Shown here piece by piece: positions 55,157 through 64,000 of a DNA stretch of 64,000 nt. Within the stretch, counting starts at the first letter, position 1, and each line of letters opens with the position of its first letter. This stretch comes from Sabethes cyaneus. Its lineage: Eukaryota; Arthropoda; Insecta; Diptera; Culicidae. The translations under genes were made by a program, and so were the position numbers. The DNA lies in contig NC_071355.1 of assembly GCF_943734655.1 (NCBI RefSeq), positions 18,674,268 through 18,738,267 of the forward strand, in the 5' to 3' direction. The notes under the pieces were generated by a model. The model did not search any database, was not told the DNA's origin, and was given only the letters and a program-made list of their open reading frames with translations.

Positions 55157-55385
55157 TTGGACACAATGATAACTCCGGTGCTGGCTCATCATCTGTAACT
55201 CCAATGGTGCTAACTCCAGTCCCTTTAGAACTTCCTTCGACTGCAGCTCCATCGTTGACCCGTGCAGTAGAGGGACCATAGTTCCCGTAACACCGACGAC
55301 ACTTGACTGCACCGAGTTTCTACTGGCCGACTTCTGTTAACCCGACGCTACTGCCATCTCCAAACGACTGATTATTTCACCAAAT

Positions 55386-58300
55386 ATGACACTGGGACGC
55401 ACTGTTAGTATTATGGATGCCCCCGACCCCCCTACCGTAGTCGCGCTATTGCCGCCAGCGTTCATCAGTCGTTCCGGTCCTACGCGTGAGTGCGGGGAAA
55501 GGGGCTTCCAAAATTCTCTTCACGGCAAGTTCACATTTGTTAATATACATCCGGCGACTGACTCGTACCGTGTTTCTAGTACTACACATTTGCATGTTCC
55601 GACATCGGTCCTTACTGAACGACACGTTGATGACGACACTCCAACTGCTGAACTGACATTCCACCAGAATGACCGTGACCTCAGACATCCGCATGTCACC
55701 TCGCCCAACGTGATACTGGGACGCACTGCAGATGGAATTATGGACGCCCCCGACCCCCCCGCCGCAGTCGAGCCCTTCCAGCCAGCGACCAGCAGCCGTC
55801 CCGGTCCTGCTGGTGGGTGCAGGGAACGGGGCTTCCAGAATCGCCTTCCAGGCAAGTTTGAAATCACTGATCCCAGCCCCACTGTTGATCCGCTCTCCAC
55901 TTCTAGTTCATCACCATCGAGCCTCTTAAAATTCCATCCCGTTCACGTCTATTACCAGAACGTGGGAGGTATGAACACGAGTGTTCCTGACTACCTGCTA
56001 GCATGCGCCGACAGTCCGTATGAGGTAATTGTGCTGACCGAAACCTGGCTTGACAACCGTACGTGCTCTCGGCAGATATTTGGACCGAACTACGGAGTTT
56101 TTCGCTGTGATCGAAGTGTGCTCAAAGCTACGCAAAGCTACGGGAGGCGGAGTCTTGATTGCGGTCCACTGCCAGTTGCAGACCTTCGTCATCGAAAACG
56201 TCGAGTGGTTACCGGTCGAGCAAGTATAGGTAAATATCAAACTTTCAGACCATAGACTATTCTTGTGTGCAATCTACGTACCTTCTGACCGCATCCGAGA
56301 CCCGGTTATTCTGAATGCACATATTAATTCAGTTAACCAAATAGCATCGATGGCATCTGCGTCGGATGACATTATCATTCTGGGCGATTTCAATCTACCA
56401 AGCATTAAGTGGCGTGAACGCGGCAACGGGTACCTGTACGCTGACATGGGTTCGTCAACTCTATCGCCTATCAATATTGAATTGCTCGAATGCTATAGTA
56501 CTGCAACCGTTCAACAAGTAAACGATATACCCAACGAAAATGAGCGCCTCCTCGATCTATGCTTTGCCAGTGTTCGTAGTCAGGCCCCGGAAGTGACGAT
56601 GGCGCCTACCCCGCTTGTCAAGCATGTTCTGCATCATCCAGCTCTGCTAATTACTACAAGCCAACAAATTATCCGTGACGTAAATGTTGCGCCTCCGGCC
56701 GTCTTCTACGACTACGCCCATGCTGATTTTTGGGGATATTCTAAATGTTTTAAGCAGCATCATCAACTGGAGCACAGTTTTAGATAATGACGATATAAAC
56801 ACTGCTGCCACAACCTTCTCCAATATCGATCCAACTACGTTATCGATCGTCACGTTCCCAAAAGAACTGCTCCCGCTCAGTACCAGATACCCTGGCTAAA
56901 CACTATGTTGCGACGTCTCAAATCCAAAAGGAAAGCGGCTCTAAAGAAATTTACGAGGTACAGGACCCTACCCCTCCGCAACCACTACCTGTCGATTAAT
57001 ACAAGATACAAACGCCTGAGTCGTTCCTGCTTTCGAAACTACCTGAGAAATGTCGAGCGAAGATTGAAGCGTAACCCTAAATCTTTTTGGAAATATGTCA
57101 ACGAGCAACGGAAAGATGACGGTCTACCCTCGGTTATGTTCCTGGGTGATAAAACGGCAAGCAACTCTCAGCAAATTTCTGAACTTTTTTCTCGATGAAA
57201 TTCTCCAGTGTATTTACTGATGAAAGTTTTACGATTGCAGAGATATCCACAGCGACCGAGTGTGTTCCTTTCCTGGGTCATTCATTGAACAACCTCACCA
57301 TCGACGAAGTGATGGTTATATCGGCCGCCGCGAAGTTGAAAGTTTTTCGAGCCGTTGGACCGGACGGTATACCACCTGTGTTCCTGAAAAAATGCATCCA
57401 CGCTATCGCTGCTCCAATGAGCCATTTTTTCAGCTTATCCGTTAACTCAAGTGTCTTTCCCCCAGCATGGAAATCGGCCTACATGTTCCCTGTTCATGAA
57501 AAGGGAAATAGGAAAAACGTAGATAACTATCGAGGAATCTCTGCTCTAAACTCAATTTCGAAACTGTTTGAGCTCGCCCTGTTTGAACCAGTATTTACAT
57601 TTTTCAAACCGTACATCTCTGATAACCAACATGGATTTATGCCCAAGCGCTCCACGACTACCAATCTCTTGACTCTCACATCCTACGTGATAAATAGTTT
57701 CGATGCTCGGTCGCAAACAGATGTCATTTACACTGATCTTTCCGCAGCTTTCGACAAATTGAACCACCAAATCGCTATTGCTAAACTGGATAAACTTGGC
57801 ATAGGTGGTCCGTTGCTGCGTTGGTTCCGTTCATACTTATCCGATCGCCACTTAAAGGTGAACATTGAGGGCAGTTTCTCTGGATCGTTCACTGCTCATT
57901 CTGGAATACCACAAGGCAGCCATCTTGGTCCTTTAATATTCCTTATCTACTTCAATGACGTCAACTACCTGCTTAAAGGTCCGCGACTCTTGTTTGCTGA
58001 CGACCTCAAGCTATACTCAAAAGTCGAAAATCTATCCGACGCCGCTGTCCTTCAGGAGGAACTATCGACCTTTGACAAATGGTGTGTCGACAACCGAATG
58101 CTGCTTAACCCCAACAAGTGTGAAGTCATCACATTTTCCAGAAAGCTGAGCCCGTTCGCTTTTGACTACAAGCTGTCAAATACGCCATTACGTCGTGAAA
58201 ACTGCGTCAAGGATCTGGGGATACTGCTCGACTCTAAACTTACATTCAAACAGCACATCGTGTGCATCGTGGACAAAGCCTGCAGAAACTTTGGCATCAT

Positions 58301-58826
58301 TATGCGCATCGGCAAGAATTTCAACGATGTTTACTGCTTGAAAGCTCTTTATTGTGCATTAGTTCGCTCCAACCTTGAATACTGTGCTCCAGTTTGGAGC
58401 CCATACTATCAAAATGGAGTTAGCCGAATCGAGTCAGTGCAGCGGAGATTCATTCGTTTTGCTCTTCGGAGACTTCCGTGAAATAACCCTTTCCAGCTCC
58501 CAAGCTACGAACAACGCTGTAGGCTCATCGACCTAGACCCCCTTCATGTCCGTCGCGATGTAAATAGAGCAACAATTGTCTCCGATTTATTGACCTCACG
58601 GGTGGATTGCCCGTATATATTGCAAAACCTTAATATTCACGTCCGGAGTCGTACATTGCGCAATAACCACTTTTTACACGTGCCGAATCGACGGACTAAC
58701 TACAGTAGCTTCAGCACGATTACCGGTCTCCAACGCCACTTTAACCGCTTTTACTCCAGCTTCGAATTTGACGTCAGCCGTAACGTGCTGAAAAATCGCT
58801 TTTTTTCAATAGCGCGTAGTTTTTAG
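55386..58826 (+). pseudogene. CR1-like ORF2: AP endonuclease and reverse transcriptase
   Basis: 55386-56255 starts with two tandem diverged copies of a roughly 350-bp segment (GRTVSIMDAPDPP / GRTADGIMDAPDPP; RGFQNSLHGKF / RGFQNRLPGKF), then the endonuclease start VYYQNVGGMNTSV and VLTETWLDN. After a shift near 56250 it continues with AIYVPSDR and IILGDFNLPSIKW (56263-56787). Linker pieces at 56684-57198 hold NPKSFWKYVNEQRKDD. 57195-58481 is a nearly complete RT: VGPDGIPPVFL, NYRGISALNSISKLFE, IYTDLSAAFDKLN (catalytic Asp), SGIPQGSHLGPLIF, LLFADDLKLY (about 57990) and KDLGILLDSKLTF. A TGA at 58479-58481 precedes more of the same frame, to the TAG at about 58824. The RT domain is the best preserved part. 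Confidence 0.8.
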
Positions 58827-58882
58827 GTTAAATTATCATTTGGGCCACAAGGCCTGTTGATGTACAAATAAATAAACGATAA

Positions 58883-59010
58883 ACAATGACGATATCAATA
58901 CCATTTGTATCGATACTTGCCGCCCGATATTTCAGCCGGATCGAAACCTTTAAAAAAAATTGTATCAATATTCGAACATCGATACTTCTCGCAGTATCGC
59001 CCAATGCCCA
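58883..59010. repeat. Inverted partner of the TTGGGCGATAC arm at 53967
   Basis: Sequence after the CR1 tail is rich in TATCGATAC boxes and ends with GCAGTATCGCCCAA near 58998-59008, inverse to TTGGGCGATACGGTATCG at 53967. A third, plus-oriented copy lies at 50436. The pair at 53967 and 59008 probably represents the two ends of one older inverted-repeat element split by the CR1-like insertion. No clear target duplication was found. Confidence 0.5.
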
Positions 59011-59504
59011 ATGTAGATTGAACAATCAAAACATTGCTGTATTATCAACTGAAATAGGTGCTTTCTTGAGAATTTCCAGTAAGTTCTATCAGATTCTGAA
59101 AGAATACATTGAAATTGTTTGACCAATACATTGATAAAGTTGAAACACGTGCCAAAAAAATCCCCACAGCTTCAAATCCATAACTAAATTGAATGCGTGA
59201 GAATTTCTTTCGGAACATTATTATGGAATTCCAGACCTTTACTAATGATGGTAAACATTTAACTTAGAGAGGCTTAGAACCTAAACAAAAATGCTTTTCT
59301 GGATAAAAAATGTTATTAAAACAAACGCAGAAAATTACTACCTACTTGCATGCCATGCCTACGAATTTTATCTGAATCAATTTTATCTACAATCGAGATG
59401 TTTTCAAAATGGCCATCACATGTCGCTTTAAGTATCTAACAACACAACAACGATACATTTTGAGTTTTGAATGTTGGCCAGGTTTTTTGCTGATATACTC
59501 CTAC
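59011..59504. other. AT-rich spacer, no gene seen
   Basis: Several short frames are present but none has a recognised domain or is longer than about 80 codons. Nothing in it resembles the start of the NACHT-ankyrin coding region, although its right-hand neighbour copies that gene's upstream sequence. Confidence 0.5.
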
Positions 59505-59850
59505 GTGCGTCGGTTGCTTACTTGTTGGGGACAGAACTTCAAAATTCACTTCTGTCACAAAATAAAAAAAACTACGCTCCGACACCGATAAATGAACTGA
59601 TATCTTAACGGCGAAAACGTGTTCCCCGTTGAGTACAAATTGAACTGATTAGATTAATTTCTATTGAATCAATAAAATGCATAACCTGAAAGGTTGATAT
59701 GTGCATTCCAAGAAATATTATCATTATCTTAGAAACATTATCTTATAACATTATCTTAACTGAGGTGAAGTTTTATACGTCATCAAATTGATTACTTTTC
59801 ATTATTTTATTACCACTTCTAGTTCGTCGTGACCAAGGACTGCCGTTCAT
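59505..59850 (-). repeat. Diverged copy of the NACHT-ankyrin gene upstream block, without the gene
   Basis: It aligns in the same orientation to about 30950-31260: GGTTGCTTACTTGTTG, AATTCACTTCT-TCACAAAATAAA, CGACACCGATA, a 29-bp identical core at 59645-59673 (against 31116-31144), GCATTCCAAGAAA-ATTATC, and AACTGAG-TG-AGTTT-ATAC-ATCAAATTGATTA. The coding region that should follow to the left (lower coordinates) is absent. Either a paralogue has been lost, a piece of the locus was duplicated, or both loci carry the same interspersed repeat that happens to serve as promoter in one place. Confidence 0.7.
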
Positions 59851-59859
59851 GAGAGGAGC

Positions 59860-60065
59860 GCGCTTGTCACAATTGAGCTCTTGCTTTGATGTATTTGGTC
59901 TTCGACACATTTATTTTAGCCCAATTTGCTTGGCTATGATATCAAAATCATCTGCAAAGCATAGGAGTCGGCTACTTTCACCGAAAATCGCCCGGTCGTC
60001 GGTTCGCCCCTCCTCGAGCGGTGTTGAGTAGCATGCCGAATAAGCCGCTCCTTTGTCTCAACCCT
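59860..60065 (-). pseudogene. RTE-like reverse transcriptase relic
   Basis: The minus strand of about 59990-59900 encodes LCFADDFDIIAKQIG, which matches the catalytic box and following helix of RTE-type reverse transcriptases common in mosquitoes. Flanking sequence to about 60065 (ARGGANRRPG-like in another phase) probably belongs to it, but frameshifts prevent a continuous reading. Only the palm fragment is recognisable. It lies directly beside the duplicated upstream block. Confidence 0.5.
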
Positions 60066-60122
60066 CGCCGCGTTTCGAAGAGACTCCATCCTATTGATTC
60101 TAACCGAAAATTAAACATACAA

Positions 60123-61245
60123 AGTACACTCCCTCCACAATTATGGATCACTTTTGTGTTTCAAATTAAATAACTCAGTTAAACAAACAGTTGGAAGGTA
60201 TGAAGTATTATTGCAACAAAAGATAGGGTTTATTTCTAATTCCCGTCGTAGTAAGGAAAGCCACTCTAATTTTCATCATTTCTTAGGTGGATTAAATGAA
60301 TACTTCAAAAGTTCTTGTGCTGATTTGCCTCAAACACACTTACCTTCCGATCCGTGCACTTTGAATTCACTAAACAGCGATTAGTAAAGCATTTTATTGG
60401 AATTACGCAACTGACTATATTTCTTAAATTCGTCGTACCGTTTTAAAATCCGTCTATCAAAATTTTTCATCGTCCGAACTAAAAACAAACAATAATGTTT
60501 ACGAAGCTAGCGCTCATGCATTTGTGTAGGATAGCATAACAAATATTATTCTGCAAATTTTCTGGTGGTCATGCAAGTTTTCCCGGCTGCAGAATAACGA
60601 CAATGCGTTGCGTAAGTTATTTTTATTTTATGAATGACGGAAATTGAAACGATTAGTCGACATTTTCTTCTTCGTCGCACAAAAAAACGTAGGAAATTTG
60701 ACTGCTAGGAATTCTTTGATGAAAAAAAGCATTTAAATAGATCTCAGCTCACTTGGATTGATCGCGTATGATAGTCAACAAATTAAAATATTAGGGAATA
60801 ACTAATTTGGCATTGTGTATCATAAAAATCCCCGATATTTTTAATAATTTGAGTTGCATAGGACGGGAATAGGCAACTACGACGAAGCAGCAACATACCC
60901 TATCATATCAACTAGTTTTTAACACAGAAAACATCCTTTATAACCCGACATTGTTGTTTTTTTAATGAGCGTGCAATGTTGTTATCGAGAATCTTTCAAA
61001 ATGTCTGTCGTTTTACTCAATCAGCGTAAGCAGTACGTGCCTCATAAGATTTCCATGTGACATAGAAACCTTTTTTCGAGCAAAAAACGACTCGAACACA
61101 TAGATCAAGCTAAGTTCTTTACGATTCAGCGAAATGTTGCTGGTTGCTAATGATTTTCCTGTTAAAATAAGTAATTTTCAAAGTGATCCATAATAGGGAC
61201 CAAACCAAGGTAATTTTTCACAATTATGGATCACTTTGATTCTAA
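60123..61245. repeat. Probable inverted-repeat element with ATTATGGATCACTTT boxes
   Basis: ACAATTATGGATCACTTTTG occurs at about 60138 in plus orientation, AAAGTGATCCATAAT inverted at about 61180, and ACAATTATGGATCACTTTGA again in plus orientation at about 61219. The first and second would be inverted ends of an element of about 1.07 kb with no recognisable coding frame. Exact ends and target duplication cannot be fixed. TA-flanked Tc1/mariner-type is possible. Confidence 0.4.
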
Positions 61246-62004
61246 TGCGGTTTTTACAAATTCAAACAGTTTATCACCGAATACAAACATTTTTTAAGCA
61301 GAATCGAAAACTGTACCGAGCTGAGCAGGGATGATTATGTGTATTTTTTGTATCATATAGTAAAGCATGTGTTGCGACGAAAAAGAAGATTTTAGTGAAA
61401 CTGATTTTTACGTCAACTAAGCATCTATGTGCAGTCCTGTCGTATCTGACGGGGCGTAGCTCAACAAATACATTTCTCGTGTAGCTTTTCCAAAGGACCT
61501 AAGTAACAATGAGAGATTCTCTTTGAATCTCTTCTCTTTCGCTTGCCACGGCGATCCTAAAAGTGCGTTTAGGTTGGCAACATGTGGCATGCAACGCTTT
61601 CCAAACTGTTGCCCGCCGCTTCCAAGCAGCATGGTAACACATATAGCAAATATATGCATCAACAACAAAGGAGTGTGCGCAGTGATGCCAGATCTACAGA
61701 TTTACGAATTTTCTACGGACCTACGGATCAAATGCTCATATCTACCGATTTTCATAATCGTTACGGAAAAGGCTGAAAGTTTCATTTAGTTACAAAAGTC
61801 TCGAGTAAGCTACCTGCAGTGAATAATATCCCGAAAAGCATAACTTTACTCCTTCCGAGAGAAAGAGTTTTCTTTTTTGAAGGATGGCAAAATATTTTTG
61901 TATCTATTTCTTCCTACATTTTGGCATATGAATTCTGTAGTGCAATGGAATTCTTGTTCTATATGTATTAATGTTATACTTGCTCTTTTTAGTATTTAAG
62001 CCTT
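61246..62004. other. Spacer, no gene recognised
   Basis: Overlapping frames at 61417-61668 (minus) and 61523-61789 (plus) are on opposite strands of the same DNA. Neither shows a known domain, though the plus frame has a Cys/His mix at its start. I do not call either. Confidence 0.4.
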
Positions 62005-62630
62005 CAGAAAGCGATGAAAAGATTATTAAAATAAGTAGAAAAGTCATCAAGGAGACGGCGACAGGACAACGGAAAGATGGCGAAAATGTGATGAAAAGAT
62101 GACGGAACAGTTATAAAAAGATGGCGAAAATACAATGAAAAGTTAATCGAAAGATGATAAAAGACAACACAAATACGATGAAAAGATTACGAAAAGATGA
62201 CGAAAAGATGCCGAAGTTGCGACAAAGCGAGGGCAAAGAGACATTTGAAAAGCGTCAACAAACAAACAAGCAAAACAGACTACTTAGAGATGGAGAATAT
62301 ACATTAGAAAGATAACGAAAGAACGACGATAATACAAGAAAAAGACATTTTTGTCTTGATAACAAATCGAAAAAAAAACGATGGAAAGGTCATCAAAATG
62401 ACGACGCAAAGACACGAAGAAAGCAACAAAAACGCTAAGAAACCGCCGAAAATATGCGACAAAAAATGCCAAAGACGATGAAAATACGATTAACAGTTGA
62501 CGAAAAGACCATGAAATGCCAACAAAAATACGAAAGAGAGATAATAAAGAGGTGACGAATACGGATAAAAGACAACGAAAAGTTTACAAATAGATATCGA
62601 AAAGTCAACGATAATATAAACAATGTTAAG
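62005..62630. repeat. Purine-rich degenerate array (GATGACGAAAA-type)
   Basis: Imperfect units such as GATGAAAAGATGACGAAAATACGA repeat for about 600 bp. The unit ACGAAAAG(A/T)... is the complement-like relative of the TTTTCGACT family at 1-6362. A further piece occurs at 63925-64000 and runs off the window edge. Confidence 0.75.
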
Positions 62631-63099
62631 TCAGGCCGGACCAAAGCGCAAAATTAAAAAATCAGAGGGGTTGTGTACAAGACACGACCGCATATATAGG
62701 TGACGCAGGACTACGTAAGTCTCTTTGTAGTGATAGTAGCATGTATTCATGCTTGTAATCATTCGATTCTTCATGTATTCATGCTATATGCAACTTATAT
62801 ACATGCTACATGCGTTGTATGTAACATTTATCAAAGTAGTAACATTGCATACGTTCAATTCTCAAAAGATTGTGCATTTGAAAACAATTTAACAAAATCA
62901 AGAACACAAACTATTGCTTTCCTGCTACCTTACTGAAATTAAAGATTGTTTTTATTATCCGTGGTTTCCCACGTTGAAGGGAGTTTACCAATTCAATCCT
63001 ATTTTATCAACAGCACATCTTTCCACTACACTTCTAATGAAACGGCAAGCATGCGTATTCATACAGAGTCGTATTATAACCGAACACTACAGCTGTAGC
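62631..63099. other. Spacer, no gene recognised
   Basis: A TATATATAGGTGACG box near 62692 is followed by GCAGGACTACGTAAGTC, related to GACGTAGGACTACGTC at 32841 and the inverse at 63702. A CATGTATTCATGCT motif is iterated at about 62742-62812. No coding region is supported. Confidence 0.45.
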
Positions 63100-63450
63100 A
63101 CATTTTTCCAACACAGATATCAAGTTCGCCGAGGTTTAATCGTCTCGCAGTAAAGAATTTGCGATCTGTTGGGACAACGAATTTGTGTCATTTTTTCTGG
63201 CACACTTCCCTAACACAGACATCAAATTGGACTAGGTTTAATCGCGTTCGTAAGAAATCTGTTAGCACGAGGGGGCTTTATTACTCTCTCTGGCGTACTT
63301 CCCAAGCAAGGACATCAAAATGGTCTAGGTTGAACCGCGGTGTTAAGAAATCTTGATGAAATGAGGTAACTTGGTCACTTGTTTTGGCTTACTTCCCAAG
63401 CACAGATATCAAATTGGTATAGGTTTAGATCATCGTAAAGAATCTTCCAA
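63100..63450. repeat. Tandem repeat, unit about 110-125 bp, about 3-4 copies
   Basis: Each unit carries CTTCCC(T/A)A(A/G)CACAGACATC-like sequence, then AAATTGG-(A/T)AGGTTTAATCG and GTAAAGAA/GTAAGAAATCT boxes. Copies begin near 63107, 63206, 63300 and 63398 and are diverged from each other. No coding content. Confidence 0.7.
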
Positions 63451-63924
63451 CCAATCACGAAGCGAGAATTCTGGTAAAACATAGGTTCATTATTTTCAAT
63501 TTTTCAATAGTTCAACATCAAGAATCCATACTTTTCTTCATTTGGGTCAATTCTTAGAAGATTTTCCGATCGATTGGTGTAAGAATATTGAAAATCGATC
63601 GGAAAACCGCTGAGCTATTAGCGTTCAAAACCTTTCATTTTTCGTGACGCTCGCATTTTTCGATTTTTTGGAATGACACCCTATCTCAAAACTTGCCGTA
63701 AGACGTAGTCCTACGTCAAAAAAAAGAGTTAATGAAAGCAAACGATCAAAAACTTCCTAAACTACATTTTACTCGAATCAGATTACCTGAATGTTACAAA
63801 TAGCCAGAGATATGAAATGATTTCAAACGGTTGATAGCTCAGAGTAGCAAACTTTGACTTTGTTTTTCTCGAAGTTAGATTTTTGTCGCTGGGTTCGGTC
63901 TGATTTAATACCGACTATATGATA

Positions 63925-64000
63925 GATAGACAAAGGGAAGATAACGAAAAGTAGATGGAAGAATAACGAAAAGACAGCAGATAAACTACGAAAAGGCAAT
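63925..64000. repeat. Start of another purine-rich array at the window edge
   Basis: GATAACGAAAAGTAGATGGAAGAATAACGAAAAG-type units begin here and continue past the window end. They belong to the same family as 62005-62630. Confidence 0.65.

Larger units (their letters stand above)
53951..58882 (+). mobile_element. CR1-like non-LTR retrotransposon with PHD-type ORF1
   Basis: ORF1 starts at 54070 and carries a PHD-like zinc finger; ORF2 carries an AP endonuclease and RT. The 3' end is a short tail of AAAT repeats near 58866-58882. PHD fingers in ORF1 are a known trait of CR1-group elements. It is flanked on both sides by arms with TTGGGCGATAC (53967 plus, about 58998-59008 inverted), so it may have jumped into another inverted-repeat element. 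It contains a 290-bp hAT MITE in ORF1, a tandem duplication of about 350 bp before the endonuclease, several frameshifts and one stop near the RT end. Confidence 0.8.

Noticed and set aside
1..64000. CRISPR arrays, tRNA and rRNA genes
   Set aside because: No regularly spaced palindromic repeats with unique spacers and no tRNA or rRNA signature were seen; the window is eukaryotic.

Overview
This looks like a gene-poor, repeat-choked piece of a mosquito genome, probably culicine (Aedes-like). The reasons are: retrotransposons of several clades packed into each other, many short inverted-repeat DNA elements, long degenerate simple-sequence arrays, and a dispersed repeat carrying runs of GGGAGCCCCCC. 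The species call is an inference from repeat style and was not tested by any search. No tRNA, rRNA or CRISPR array was seen, and I found no ordinary intron-containing host gene.

Layout. 1-6360: degenerate pyrimidine-rich array built on TTTTCGACT. 6371-8895: two dispersed non-coding repeats. 9600-14844: 5'-truncated BEL/Pao LTR retrotransposon with its 3' LTR. 14885-16561 (minus): decayed CR1-like non-LTR fragment. 16562-24298: mostly non-coding, with an 8-bp microsatellite (about 19004-19095) and an inverted-repeat element rich in GGGGTAAGACGGG (21893-23217). 24319-30885 (minus): the one long intact gene that is not clearly transposon-borne. It is a 2188-residue single-exon protein with a putative N-terminal PD-(D/E)xK nuclease-like region, a NACHT NTPase and about 33 ankyrin repeats. 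31170-32624: upstream sequence, a transposase relic and a 944-bp inverted-repeat transposon.

33150-49105 is a stack of nested insertions. A CR1-like element (33150-40775) holds a 1287-bp solo-LTR-like insert (GGTA duplication), a 118-bp foldback MITE (TTA duplication) and a TA-flanked MITE (37728-39715). That MITE is itself invaded on the minus strand by a 494-codon L2/CR1-type reverse transcriptase. Next comes an R1-like element (40776-42640 and 48668-49105) split by a roughly 6-kb I-clade element on the minus strand. 49105-59010 holds a TA-flanked MITE, a 1.53-kb hAT element, and a CR1-like element with a PHD-type ORF1 that carries its own 290-bp hAT MITE. 59505-59850 is a diverged copy of the sequence just upstream of the NACHT-ankyrin gene, but with no coding region beside it. 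The rest is repeats.

The main biological candidate is the nuclease-like/NACHT/ankyrin protein. Its layout (putative effector, STAND switch, repeat sensor) is that of an NLR-type immune receptor and is reminiscent of bacterial anti-phage STAND proteins. Its ankyrin array is strongly homogenised, including a 402-bp block present three times. Function is inferred. The reading frame is open for 2188 codons while nearly every neighbouring transposon frame is broken, which argues for selection or recent origin.
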